A DNA stretch of 64,000 bases from an uncultured Pelagibacteraceae bacterium (GTDB taxonomy: Bacteria > Pseudomonadota > Alphaproteobacteria > Pelagibacterales > Pelagibacteraceae): positions 1 through 64,000 of the forward strand of contig CABXWY010000003.1 of assembly GCA_902515985.1 (NCBI GenBank). Reading direction: 5' to 3'. The notes under the pieces are model-generated. The model did no database searches. It saw nothing but the letters and a program-made list of their open reading frames with translations, and was not told the origin of the DNA. The position numbers and the translations under genes were made by a program. Within the stretch, counting starts at the first letter, position 1; the number at the start of each line of letters is the position of its first letter. Below, in pieces: positions 1-8,758 of the stretch.

Positions 1-1
1 T

Positions 2-1720
2 CTAAGACTTTATAAGGGTTATACCAAGCGTTTTATTGGTAAAATAATTACATCTTTTTTACTCTCAATGATAGTTGCAGCATCAACTTCTGCAATTGCA
101 TGGCTTTTAGATCCTGCAATAAAAAAATTGTTTATTGAAAAAGATCAAACACTAATTTTTGTCATTCCCCTAGCTATTATTTTAGCTTTTTCAGCTAAAG
201 GTATATCTTTATATCTCGCAAAAGTTTTAATGATAGGTGTAGCTGAAGATATTAAAAAGGATATTCAAAAAGATATGGTAGCAAGTTTAGTTAAAGCGGA
301 TATTACTGCAATTGATAATAAACATACTGGAAAATTTATTTCTAATTTAACATACGATACTAGTTTAATAGTAAGCCTAATGAGTACTGCCCTTCTAAGT
401 ATTTTTAAAGACTCTGTGACACTAATTGGATTATTAATTGTAATGTTTTATCAAAATTGGAAATTATCACTAATAGCAATTATCATGATACCTCTAGCAT
501 CTGCCGCTGCAAAAACCTTGGGAAAAAGAATTGGAAAAGTTACTACAGAAGCTCAGATAAAATCAGGAGAACTTAACAAACATTTAATGGAAATATTCAA
601 AAACCATAAACTGATTAAGATTTTTCAAAAAGAAAATTATGAAATTGATAGAACAGATAATTTTCTTACTAGTTTAAAGGAGAAAGGAAAAAAAATCTCA
701 ATTGTGTTTGTTAGAGCTTCTCCTATTATGGAAATTTTAACAGGTATCATGATTGCTTTATTAATTTTTTATTCTGGTAAACTAATTATGACCGATGAAC
801 TAGCAATAAATAATTTTTTTTCATTTTTAGCTGCAATGATGCTTGCGTATCAACCTGTTAGGGCCTTGGCAACTTTAAATTTGAGTATAAGTACAGGGTT
901 ATCTGCCGCAAAAAGAATTATACCAATCATTGATACAAGAAATGAGGTTGTGGAAAGTTCAGATACTAAGCAGTTAAAAACGAAAGACTGTACAATAAAA
1001 TTTGAAAATTGTAATTTTAAATATAGCACGTCCAATGATTTGATTATTAACAATTTAAATATGACAATAGAAGGTGGAAGAACTACAGCTCTTGTTGGAT
1101 ATACAGGTGCTGGTAAATCCTCGATATTAAATCTAATTCCAAGATTTTATGACTGTGAAAAAGGGGATATTCAAATTGACAATCAATCTATTTACTCATT
1201 AAAAGTAAAAGATCTAAGAAAAAATATTTCATTAGTAACTCAGGATATAACTTTGTTTGACGATACTATAAAAAATAACATTATTTATGCTAATTCTGAT
1301 GCAACTGATGATGAAATAAATGAAGTTGCAAAAAATTCATATGCGCTAGACTTCATAGAAAAATTGCCCAACAAGTTTGACACTATTATCGGTGAAAATG
1401 GTGTCAGATTATCTGGTGGAGAAAAGCAAAGAATTTCAATAGCTAGAGCTATGCTTAAAAAAACTCCAATAATTTTATTAGATGAAGCAACTTCGTCGCT
1501 AGATGCTGAAACTGAAAGTAAAATTCAAACTGCAATGGACGTACTTACAGAAAATAAAACAACTGTAGTCATCGCACATAGACTATCTACAATTCTTAAT
1601 GCGCATAAAATTTTTGTCATAGATAAAGGATGTATAGTTGCCAACGGAACACATATGGAACTAATTGAAAGCTCAAACATTTATAAAAGTTTTTATCAAA
1701 AACAATTAAAACATAAATAA
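2..1720 (+). CDS. msbA: MsbA-like ABC transporter (5'-partial), lipid A exporter family
   Basis: This is a half-size ABC exporter with an N-terminal transmembrane domain fused to an ATPase. The frame is open to the left edge, so the true start lies outside the window; about 572 codons are visible, and the family is usually near 580-600. The ATPase half shows a Walker A motif (GYTGAGKSS), the signature LSGGEKQRIS, Walker B followed by DEATSS, and an H-loop in VIAHRLST. MsbA-type proteins flip lipid A-core across the inner membrane using ATP. The genes directly after it are waaA, lpxK and lpxL, and the stop overlaps the waaA start as TAATG, so a lipid A role is well supported. Another lipid or multidrug exporter of the same fold cannot be ruled out from sequence alone. 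Confidence 0.88.
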   Translation, partial: LRLYKGYTKRFIGKIITSFLLSMIVAASTSAIAWLLDPAIKKLFIEKDQTLIFVIPLAIILAFSAKGISLYLAKVLMIGVAEDIKKDIQKDMVASLVKADITAIDNKHTGKFISNLTYDTSLIVSLMSTALLSIFKDSVTLIGLLIVMFYQNWKLSLIAIIMIPLASAAAKTLGKRIGKVTTEAQIKSGELNKHLMEIFKNHKLIKIFQKENYEIDRTDNFLTSLKEKGKKISIVFVRASPIMEILTGIMIALLIFYSGKLIMTDELAINNFFSFLAAMMLAYQPVRALATLNLSISTGLSAAKRIIPIIDTRNEVVESSDTKQLKTKDCTIKFENCNFKYSTSNDLIINNLNMTIEGGRTTALVGYTGAGKSSILNLIPRFYDCEKGDIQIDNQSIYSLKVKDLRKNISLVTQDITLFDDTIKNNIIYANSDATDDEINEVAKNSYALDFIEKLPNKFDTIIGENGVRLSGGEKQRISIARAMLKKTPIILLDEATSSLDAETESKIQTAMDVLTENKTTVVIAHRLSTILNAHKIFVIDKGCIVANGTHMELIESSNIYKSFYQKQLKHK

Positions 1721-2970
1721 TGTTGTTGTTTGTATATAGGTTAATCATCAATTTTGTTTTTTTAATTTCACCAATAATAATTTTAATAAGAATTTTAAAA
1801 AAAAAAGAGGATAAATTGAGATTTAAAGAAAAGTTTTGTTTATATTCAAAGAAAAAAATTAAGAAAAATTTAATTTGGTTTCATGGAGCAAGCGTAGGTG
1901 AGATTTCAAGTATTATTCCATTAGTTTTGAAGCTTGAAAAAAATACTGAAATAGATCAAATACTTATAACATCATCAACATTGAGTTCGTCAAATATTTT
2001 TAAACAATTTAAATTTAAAAAGACGGTACATCAATTTTTTCCTATTGATACGAATCAGTTATCCAAAAAATTTTTGAATCATTGGAAGCCATCATTAGCA
2101 ATCTTTATTGATTCAGAAATTTGGCCAAATATGATTTTAAATTTAAAAAAAAAATCTATACCAATTTTACTTTTAAATGCAAGAATTACAAAGAAATCTT
2201 TTAATAGATGGAAAGTGTTGGGTAAATTTAGTAGAGAAATTTTCCAATGTGTAAACAAATCTCTAGTGTCAAATCAAGAGACTATTAAATATCTAAAATA
2301 TTTTGGAGTTAAAAATATTAAATCTATTGGAAATTTAAAATTTATTCAAAATAGACATAAAAATCTTTCTTTACCAAAAAATTTAAGAAAATTTATTTCA
2401 AAAAAAGTTGTTTGGTGTGCATCAAGCACTCATAATGGTGAGGAATTAATTTCAATGAAGGTACATAGGGACCTGAACAAAAAATATAAAAATTTTCTAA
2501 GCATTATTATTCCAAGACATATAAATAGATCAAAAGAACTTTTAGAAATATTTAATCAAAAAAGTTTAAAGGTTCATTGTCATAGTTGGAAAAGCAAAAT
2601 ACCAAAAAAAATTGACATATACCTAGTAGATACTTACGGGGAAACCGAAAAATTTTTTAATTTAATTAAAATAGTTTTTGTTGGTGGTTCTTTGGTAAAT
2701 CATGGTGGACAAAATCCTTTGGAGCCAGCTAGACATGGTTGTAATATTTTATATGGCCCTCACGTAAATAACTTTAAAAATATTTATAATTACCTTGATA
2801 AAATTAAAGTGTCTAAAAAAATACAGGATAATAAAAGCTTGTGTAAAAATATTGAATCATTGATAAGAAATAAAAGTAAAACCAAATCATTCGTAAAAAG
2901 AATAAAAAATTTAGGTGATAAGTTTTTAATTACTACAATAAAAGAAATTGAAAGCATATTAGTAAAATGA
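1720..2970 (+). CDS. waaA: 3-deoxy-D-manno-octulosonic acid (Kdo) transferase
   Basis: WaaA adds Kdo from CMP-Kdo to the lipid A precursor at the inner face of the inner membrane. The protein has an N-terminal membrane anchor (about residues 3-25), then FHGASVGE with the likely catalytic base Glu61, and a C-terminal GT-B donor-site motif VGGSLVNHGGQNPLEPARHG. Its 416 residues match the family length. The start codon overlaps the upstream stop by one base, and the end overlaps lpxK, so it sits in a translationally coupled lipid A operon. Whether it adds one or two Kdo residues cannot be read from the sequence. Confidence 0.95.
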   Translation: MLLFVYRLIINFVFLISPIIILIRILKKKEDKLRFKEKFCLYSKKKIKKNLIWFHGASVGEISSIIPLVLKLEKNTEIDQILITSSTLSSSNIFKQFKFKKTVHQFFPIDTNQLSKKFLNHWKPSLAIFIDSEIWPNMILNLKKKSIPILLLNARITKKSFNRWKVLGKFSREIFQCVNKSLVSNQETIKYLKYFGVKNIKSIGNLKFIQNRHKNLSLPKNLRKFISKKVVWCASSTHNGEELISMKVHRDLNKKYKNFLSIIIPRHINRSKELLEIFNQKSLKVHCHSWKSKIPKKIDIYLVDTYGETEKFFNLIKIVFVGGSLVNHGGQNPLEPARHGCNILYGPHVNNFKNIYNYLDKIKVSKKIQDNKSLCKNIESLIRNKSKTKSFVKRIKNLGDKFLITTIKEIESILVK

Positions 2971-3893
2971 TGATAAAAAAACCAAAATTTTGGGATCAAA
3001 AAAAACCAAACTTTTTTACCTATTTGCTCACCCCAGTATCTAAAATTGTAAGCTTTTTTAATACGCTAAAAAAAGGAGAAAACTTGGAGTTTTCAGGTAT
3101 CAAAGTTATTTGCGTTGGTAATATTTATATAGGTGGTACCGGAAAGACACCGCTATCGATTAAAATTAGTCAGTTGTTAAATAAAAAAAATTTAAAGGCT
3201 TCAGTCTTAAAAAAATTTTACAACGAACAAAATGATGAACAAATATTAATTAAGAATAAAACAAATCTGATAAGTAAAAAAAACAGAAAAACCTGCATAG
3301 AGAATGCGATAAATAACAAATTTAAATATGCAATTTTTGATGATGGCCTCCAAGATAAATCTATAAAATATGATCTTAAAATTTGTTGTTTTAGTTCAAA
3401 CAATTGGATTGGTAATGGTAATGTTATTCCTGCTGGGCCTTTGAGAGAAAAAATTACTTCCTTAAAAAACTTCGATATAGTCTTTCTAAATGGACCAGAT
3501 ATCAATAATAAAGAAATTAAAAAGGAAATTATGAAAATTAACCGTAATATTGAAATATTTGAGGGAAGCTACAAGCCTAAAAATTTAAATAAACTAGACA
3601 ACTCTCAAAATTATATTGCTTTTTCTGGGATAGGAAATCCTGAAAATTTCAATTTTACTTTAAGAGAAAATAACTTCAAAATATTAAAGTATTTTTCTTT
3701 TCCGGACCATTATAATTATAAAAATAATGAATTAAAAAATATAAAAAGGTTTGCTAGTAAAAATAATTCGAAAATTATAACTACCGAGAAAGACTATCTA
3801 AGAATTAATAAGGAATTAAGAAGTGATATTAATTATATAGAAATGGATTTAGAAATAAATGATGAGAATAAATTCTTAAATTTGATTTTTTAA
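2967..3893 (+). CDS. lpxK: Tetraacyldisaccharide 4'-kinase
   Basis: LpxK phosphorylates the 4' position of the lipid A disaccharide using ATP at the inner membrane. A P-loop GNIYIGGTGKT lies at residues 51-61, followed later by the family motif FDDGLQD, which carries acidic catalytic residues. At 308 residues it is slightly short of the usual 320-350. The start overlaps the waaA stop (ATGATG region), and lpxL follows after two bases. The order waaA-lpxK-lpxL supports the call independently of the motifs. Confidence 0.94.
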   Translation: MMIKKPKFWDQKKPNFFTYLLTPVSKIVSFFNTLKKGENLEFSGIKVICVGNIYIGGTGKTPLSIKISQLLNKKNLKASVLKKFYNEQNDEQILIKNKTNLISKKNRKTCIENAINNKFKYAIFDDGLQDKSIKYDLKICCFSSNNWIGNGNVIPAGPLREKITSLKNFDIVFLNGPDINNKEIKKEIMKINRNIEIFEGSYKPKNLNKLDNSQNYIAFSGIGNPENFNFTLRENNFKILKYFSFPDHYNYKNNELKNIKRFASKNNSKIITTEKDYLRINKELRSDINYIEMDLEINDENKFLNLIF

Positions 3894-3895
3894 AA

Positions 3896-4759
3896 ATGAA
3901 AAAGATAAAATATTTGGCTGAATATTTGTTTATTAAATTATTTTTCTTTATATTTAAAATAGTTGGGTATAAGAATGCATCAAATTTAGGTGCTAAAATC
4001 GGCTCAATGTTTGGCCCTCTGTTTAGATCAAAAGACCTTACTACAAAAAATATTAAAAATAGTTTACCAAATATTAACGAGGTAGAGACCCAAATCTTAA
4101 TTCAAAAAATGTGGGAAAATTATGGTAGGATATTTTCTGAATATATGTATATAGAAAAGTTTAGATCTAAAAAACTTGAAAAATATTTAAATATTAATGG
4201 ATTAAAAATTCTAGAAAAAGTTAAAAAAGATGGAAAGCCAGTAGTTTTTATATCGGGGCATTTTAATAATTTTGAATTAATGGCTATGCAACTGGAATTA
4301 TCTGGAATTAAATTATCTGCAGTTTATAGACCCTTAAATAATATTTTTTTAAATCAGACAATGGAAGATTTGAGAAAAAATTTTATTTGTAAAAATCAAA
4401 TAAAAAAAGGACTAGGCGGTGTACGAGAAATTATTAAAGCATTCTCAAACAATAATTCTATAGCAATAATGATTGATCAAAGAGTTTCTGAAGGTGAAAA
4501 ATCATTTTTATTTAATAGGGCTACATATACAACTACGATCCCTGCGCAATTGATTAAAAAGTATAAATGTCCAATTGTCCCTGTTTATATCCAAAGAAAT
4601 AATAACATATTTTTTGATATAACAGTTGAAGACCCAATTTATTTTAATGAATCTGAGGATATCAGTAACATTACTCTTAAACTTAACAAATGGCTTGAAA
4701 ATAAAATATCATTAAACCCAGATCAATGGATCTGGACACATAATAAATGGAAATTATAA
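3896..4759 (+). CDS. lpxL: Lipid A biosynthesis lauroyl-type acyltransferase
   Basis: This is a member of the LpxL/LpxM (HtrB) acyltransferase family, which transfers a secondary acyl chain to Kdo-lipid A. There is an N-terminal membrane helix and the HX4E catalytic motif in SGHFNNFE near residues 120-126. A second conserved block follows around IMIDQRVSEG, and the C-terminus carries the usual WIWTHNKW signature. It is the last gene of the lipid A operon; a minus-strand gene ends one base after it. Family membership is clear, but acyl-chain specificity and the LpxL-versus-LpxM distinction are not. Confidence 0.9.
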   Translation: MKKIKYLAEYLFIKLFFFIFKIVGYKNASNLGAKIGSMFGPLFRSKDLTTKNIKNSLPNINEVETQILIQKMWENYGRIFSEYMYIEKFRSKKLEKYLNINGLKILEKVKKDGKPVVFISGHFNNFELMAMQLELSGIKLSAVYRPLNNIFLNQTMEDLRKNFICKNQIKKGLGGVREIIKAFSNNNSIAIMIDQRVSEGEKSFLFNRATYTTTIPAQLIKKYKCPIVPVYIQRNNNIFFDITVEDPIYFNESEDISNITLKLNKWLENKISLNPDQWIWTHNKWKL

Positions 4760-4760
4760 T

Positions 4761-4949
4761 TTAACTATTGGTAACTTTTTTAGAGGCCTCTAAATAAGAA
4801 AAATATGCCTCTTGTAATTCTACGTTCCAATAATTCAGTTTTTCAAGTTTTATTTTTTTTCCAGATACAGCGCAAATAACATGGTCACCATTTTCTATAA
4901 TTTCAAAGTTATTAGGCAAATATTTTAATTTAGCTAATTTATTTTTCAT
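4761..4949 (-). CDS. DUF2093 domain protein
   Basis: This 62-residue protein matches the small alphaproteobacterial family DUF2093. Recognisable pieces are LKYLPNNFEI, GDHVICAVSGKKI, LNYWNVE and QEAYFSYLEA. There is no signal peptide or membrane segment. The function is unknown to me; the family is small, cytosolic-looking and conserved. It is divergent from purD with only 22 bases between the two starts, so any promoter for one gene must reach into the coding region of the other. Confidence 0.8.
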   Translation of the reverse strand: MKNKLAKLKYLPNNFEIIENGDHVICAVSGKKIKLEKLNYWNVELQEAYFSYLEASKKVTNS

Positions 4950-4971
4950 TATTTAGTTGTATAAAATATAT

Positions 4972-6231
4972 ATGAACATTGGAATTATTGGAAGTGGAGG
5001 AAGAGAACATTCGCTATGTTCTAAACTAAAAGAATCAAGTTTAGTTGATAAAATTTTCTGTTTCCCTGGCAACGCAGGTACTGAAACAATTGCTAAAAAT
5101 ATAAATATTGATATTTTAGATTTTGAAAAAATTAAAATTACATGTGAAGAAAACAACATTGAATTAATCGTTGTTGGACCTGAAAAACCTTTGGTAGATG
5201 GGATTGTTGAATACTTTAAGAAAACAAAAATAAAAATTTTTGGTCCTGATAAAATTAGTTCTCAATTAGAAGGATCAAAAACTTTTACAAAGAAACTTTG
5301 TAAAAAATACAAAATACCTACATCTAATTTTGAAATTTTAAATGATAAAAAATCAGCTTTAAACTATTTGTCATCTACAAAATATCCATTAGTTGTTAAA
5401 GCTGACGGATTGGCGGCAGGAAAGGGTGTTTATATTTGTAAAAATCAAGATGAAGCAAACGAAGCAGTAAAAGAAATATTTGGCGGACGTTTTGGTAAAG
5501 CTGATTGTGTTTTAATTGAAGAGTTTTTAGTTGGAGAAGAAATGAGCTATTTCATTATTTCCGATGGGGTAAGTCACAAATTTTTTCAAACAGCACAAGA
5601 TCATAAACGTGTTGGTGAAAATGATACAGGCAAAAATACAGGTGGCATGGGCGCATACTCACCCTCAAGACTTTATAATACTGATCTAGATAAAAAGATT
5701 AATGATAAAATCATAAGACCAACTTTGGATGGTATTAAAGATCTTGGAACTAATTATTGTGGATTTTTATATATTGGATTGATGATTTTAAATAATGAAC
5801 CTTATCTTATTGAGTTTAATGTAAGAATGGGTGATCCAGAATGTCAAACAATCTTACCAATATTAGAAACAGATTTGGGAGAAATAATTTTAGCTTGCTG
5901 TGATAAAAAATTACTTAACATTAATATTGAATGGAAAGAAAAAAAAAGTGTATGTATAGTTTTATGTTCTAATGGATATCCAGAAAATTATCAAAAAAAC
6001 GTAAATATTGATCAAATAAAAAATATCAAACTCGATAACGATGAATATATATTTCATGCTGGCACAAAAATTGAACATAATGAATATTTAGCTAATGGGG
6101 GAAGGGTATTAAATATAATTGCGACAACAGAAAGTTTTAGAAAATCTAAAGAAAAAGCAATTAAAATTTTAAACAACCTAAATTGGAAACACGGTTTTTA
6201 TAGAAAAGATATTGCTTATAAAGTAACTTAA
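4972..6231 (+). CDS. purD: Phosphoribosylamine-glycine ligase (GAR synthetase)
   Basis: PurD catalyses the second step of de novo purine synthesis, joining phosphoribosylamine and glycine with ATP. The N-terminus MNIGIIGSGGREHSL is diagnostic, and the ATP-grasp region holds VKADGLAAGKGV, NTGGMGAYSP and FNVRMGDPECQ. I chose the ATG at 4972: the frame also opens five codons earlier with TTG at 4957, but family members begin right at the GxxGGREH block. The resulting 419 residues are typical. rsmD follows two bases after the stop. Confidence 0.96.
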   Translation: MNIGIIGSGGREHSLCSKLKESSLVDKIFCFPGNAGTETIAKNINIDILDFEKIKITCEENNIELIVVGPEKPLVDGIVEYFKKTKIKIFGPDKISSQLEGSKTFTKKLCKKYKIPTSNFEILNDKKSALNYLSSTKYPLVVKADGLAAGKGVYICKNQDEANEAVKEIFGGRFGKADCVLIEEFLVGEEMSYFIISDGVSHKFFQTAQDHKRVGENDTGKNTGGMGAYSPSRLYNTDLDKKINDKIIRPTLDGIKDLGTNYCGFLYIGLMILNNEPYLIEFNVRMGDPECQTILPILETDLGEIILACCDKKLLNINIEWKEKKSVCIVLCSNGYPENYQKNVNIDQIKNIKLDNDEYIFHAGTKIEHNEYLANGGRVLNIIATTESFRKSKEKAIKILNNLNWKHGFYRKDIAYKVT

Positions 6232-6233
6232 TT

Positions 6234-6797
6234 ATGAGAATAATTAGTGGTAAATTCAAAAATAAAAAAATTCTTTTGCCAACTGATAAGCTTACAAGGC
6301 CTTTAAAAGATATAGTAAGAGAGTCTATATTTAACATTATCGAACATTCAAATCTTTTAAAAAACGAAATTTTGAATTCAAATGTCCTAGACTTATTCTC
6401 AGGATCGGGCTCTTTTGGCCTTGAGTGTTTATCTAGAGGTGCATCTAGAGTAGATTTTTGTGAAAACTACTTACCAGCTTTACATATATTAAAAAAAAAT
6501 TTAAATAATCTTAATTGCGGTAGTCGAACAGAATTATTTGATGAAACAGTTTTAAACTTTATTGATGGTTCAAGGAAAAATAAAATTAAATATGATATTA
6601 TCTTTATGGATCCTCCTTACAAAGAAAATAACATTAAAGATTTATTAGATTTAATCTTTAAAAAAGAAATTTTTAAAAAAAATGGATTAATTATTTTGCA
6701 CAGAAGTAAGAAAACCAAGGATGACTTACCAAATAATTTTCAGATTATTATGAGTAGAAGCTATGGATTATCTAAGATCCATTTTGGAAAATTTTAG
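6234..6797 (+). CDS. rsmD: 16S rRNA (guanine-N2)-methyltransferase RsmD
   Basis: RsmD uses S-adenosylmethionine to methylate G966 of 16S rRNA in the small subunit. The protein begins MRIISGKFKNKKI, as the family does, then has PLKDIVRESIFNI, the SAM site VLDLFSGSGSFGLE and the catalytic DPPY motif in IFMDPPYK. The length of 187 residues is normal. It is probably cotranscribed with purD. Its end overlaps the convergent pgi gene by four bases. Confidence 0.93.
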   Translation: MRIISGKFKNKKILLPTDKLTRPLKDIVRESIFNIIEHSNLLKNEILNSNVLDLFSGSGSFGLECLSRGASRVDFCENYLPALHILKKNLNNLNCGSRTELFDETVLNFIDGSRKNKIKYDIIFMDPPYKENNIKDLLDLIFKKEIFKKNGLIILHRSKKTKDDLPNNFQIIMSRSYGLSKIHFGKF

Positions 6798-7954
6798 TTT
6801 TTAAGAATTTTCGTTGTCTCGTTTTTAACCAATTCAACTGAGGGTTGGTCAAAAGGATTAATTTTCATTATTTCCCCTAAAAGAATTGTCTCTAACATAA
6901 AAAAAGTAAATAATTCTCCTAACGCTTCTTCTGAGCGCAATAAAACTTTAAAACTTCGAAATGGAATATCTTTTTTTTTAAAAACTATTTCAGTAGCATT
7001 TTTTTGTGCAGATTTAATCTGGTACAAATTTTTGTTTTTTAAATAATTGTGAGAATATAATATTTCAGAATTATTAATTTTTTGAATATCATGATCATTG
7101 ACATCAAAAAAGGTAAAAAAGGAATTTTTGGGACCATCTAAGTATAATTGCATTAAACTATGATTATCTTTTGGCATACTCGAAACTAAAGGTAGAATAC
7201 CTTTTGAGTTTTTTCCTAAACTCTCAGCAATAAGTTGTTGATACCATGCAAATAAATCTAGTGATAGTTCATCATAGTTTAAAATTATAGAATTTAATTT
7301 TTTTTGACTTAAGAAATAAGTAGTAGAAACAACACTATCTATCAATGAATTAAGAAAATTTTTACTTTTGATAAGATTATTTAAATTTTTAAATTTTTCA
7401 GGTTTGAGCCCCATAAAAATTGCTGGCAACATTCCGACTTCAGAAAGCACAGAATATCTTCCACCAATAAAATTTTTATGATTTATAATTTCACAATTAA
7501 GCTTTTTTGCTAAAGATTTTATATAGTTATTAGAATTCTCACATATAAATATATTTTTTTTTTTTCCTTTTATAATTGAGTAATTTGATATTGTTTCAAG
7601 TGTATTTCCTGATTTAGAAATTATAATATTTAAATTCTTGTTTTTTTTTTGATATCTTTTTTTTGAATTTAAATTATCTATGAAAATAAATTCTTTTTTT
7701 ATTTTAGGCCTCAAAAAGTTATAAATAGCTTTAGCACCAAGGGAAGATCCTCCCATGCCAATTAGATTATAACTTCTAAATTTTCTAAATTTTTCAATTT
7801 GAGATTTAGAAAAGTCATAGGAATAATTTTTTGAGAAACTTTTAATTAACTTATGATTTTGATAAAAATTTAAAATCTTTAAAACCTTAGATTTAATTTT
7901 TTTTTTATTTTTTTTTATACCAAATTCTTTTAATCGAATATTTTTAGTTAACAT
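6794..7954 (-). CDS. pgi: Glucose-6-phosphate isomerase, short form
   Basis: Pgi interconverts glucose-6-phosphate and fructose-6-phosphate. SIS-domain sugar-phosphate motifs are present: GMGGSSLGAKA, ISKSGNTLET and GGRYSVLSEVG, then QQLIAESLGK with a likely catalytic Glu and a C-terminal QPSVELVK lysine. At about 386 residues it is much shorter than the roughly 550 of enterobacterial Pgi and nearer to short bacterial forms. I chose the ATG at 7954, which forms TGATG with the upstream lipoprotein stop; a TTG one codon earlier is the alternative. It ends the six-gene minus-strand operon. Confidence 0.88.
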   Translation of the reverse strand: MLTKNIRLKEFGIKKNKKKIKSKVLKILNFYQNHKLIKSFSKNYSYDFSKSQIEKFRKFRSYNLIGMGGSSLGAKAIYNFLRPKIKKEFIFIDNLNSKKRYQKKNKNLNIIISKSGNTLETISNYSIIKGKKKNIFICENSNNYIKSLAKKLNCEIINHKNFIGGRYSVLSEVGMLPAIFMGLKPEKFKNLNNLIKSKNFLNSLIDSVVSTTYFLSQKKLNSIILNYDELSLDLFAWYQQLIAESLGKNSKGILPLVSSMPKDNHSLMQLYLDGPKNSFFTFFDVNDHDIQKINNSEILYSHNYLKNKNLYQIKSAQKNATEIVFKKKDIPFRSFKVLLRSEEALGELFTFFMLETILLGEIMKINPFDQPSVELVKNETTKILKN

Positions 7955-8268
7955 CAATTTTTTTTGATTTGTTTTAGAACAAAATCTTCAGCCGACTTAT
8001 CTTGAGTTTCTGGATCCTTAATAATTTCATCGCTCTGAAATAATTTTTCTATATCCTCGTCTATTTTTTCAGCTTGGTTTGACTCCTCATTCTCATTCTT
8101 TGGTTCTGGGAGCAAACCAAAATCTGGTGGAATTTCTAATGGATTTTTCTTTTCAATTAAAAATTCATCGCTATTTTTATTTTTATTACCAGCAAGTCCA
8201 TCTTGTAGTGTCTGGCAGGCATTTAATAGTAAAAATGTAGAAATTAAAAAAAAATATTTATTTTTCAT
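7954..8268 (-). CDS. Small lipoprotein, DUF3035-like
   Basis: This is a 104-residue predicted lipoprotein. A short signal peptide ends in the lipobox LLNAC at about residue 18. The mature part is acidic and low-complexity and contains NPLEIPPDFGLLP, which resembles the conserved core of DUF3035 outer-membrane-assembly-associated lipoproteins found after lspA in alphaproteobacteria. It overlaps lspA by 11 bases, so it is processed by the product of its own operon neighbour. The lipoprotein call is solid; the DUF3035 link is by motif only, and any role in BAM function is inference. Confidence 0.75.
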   Translation of the reverse strand: MKNKYFFLISTFLLLNACQTLQDGLAGNKNKNSDEFLIEKKNPLEIPPDFGLLPEPKNENEESNQAEKIDEDIEKLFQSDEIIKDPETQDKSAEDFVLKQIKKN

Positions 8269-8758
8269 TTAGTTTTTCCTCTTTATCAAAAAATATTTCA
8301 ACATAAATAAGGCATATAATACCAACTGAAATAAATATATCAGCAACATTAAAAATAAACCAATGAAAACCATTATAATTTATATCTATAAAGTCAGGAA
8401 CCGCTGAATAATAAAGTCTGTCAAAAAGATTTCCAAGAGATCCTCCTAAAATAATAAAAAATAAAAATCCTTTAAAATTATTTGATTTAATACCTAAGTA
8501 CAAAATCACCAAATTAACTAATATTATTATTAGTGTAATTAAATTATATAAGAATTGCTTTTCAAAAGATAAAAGCCCAAATCCAATTCCAGAATTCCAT
8601 ACTAAAATTATGTTTAAAAATTTATTTATATAAATATCTACTTGGCCATATGCTTCAGCAATATTAATTACGTAGATTTTTGAAATTCTATCTAAAGCAA
8701 ATATGGATAATGAGATTAAAAAATAATAAATAATTTTCTTATCTAAAAATCTTATCAT
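8258..8758 (-). CDS. lspA: Lipoprotein signal peptidase (signal peptidase II)
   Basis: LspA is an inner-membrane aspartyl protease that removes signal peptides from prolipoproteins. Four hydrophobic segments are visible in 166 residues. The two catalytic aspartates are in GNLFDR and FNVADIF, and the conserved WNSGIGFG block precedes them. The start overlaps the ileS stop by four bases, and ileS-lspA adjacency is widespread in bacteria, which supports the call. Confidence 0.96.
   Translation of the reverse strand: MIRFLDKKIIYYFLISLSIFALDRISKIYVINIAEAYGQVDIYINKFLNIILVWNSGIGFGLLSFEKQFLYNLITLIIILVNLVILYLGIKSNNFKGFLFFIILGGSLGNLFDRLYYSAVPDFIDINYNGFHWFIFNVADIFISVGIICLIYVEIFFDKEEKLNEK

Noticed and set aside
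7555-7575. Long homopolymer A/T runs as possible frameshift errors
   Set aside because: The reading frames continue through them with motifs intact on both sides, so they are ordinary for this base composition.
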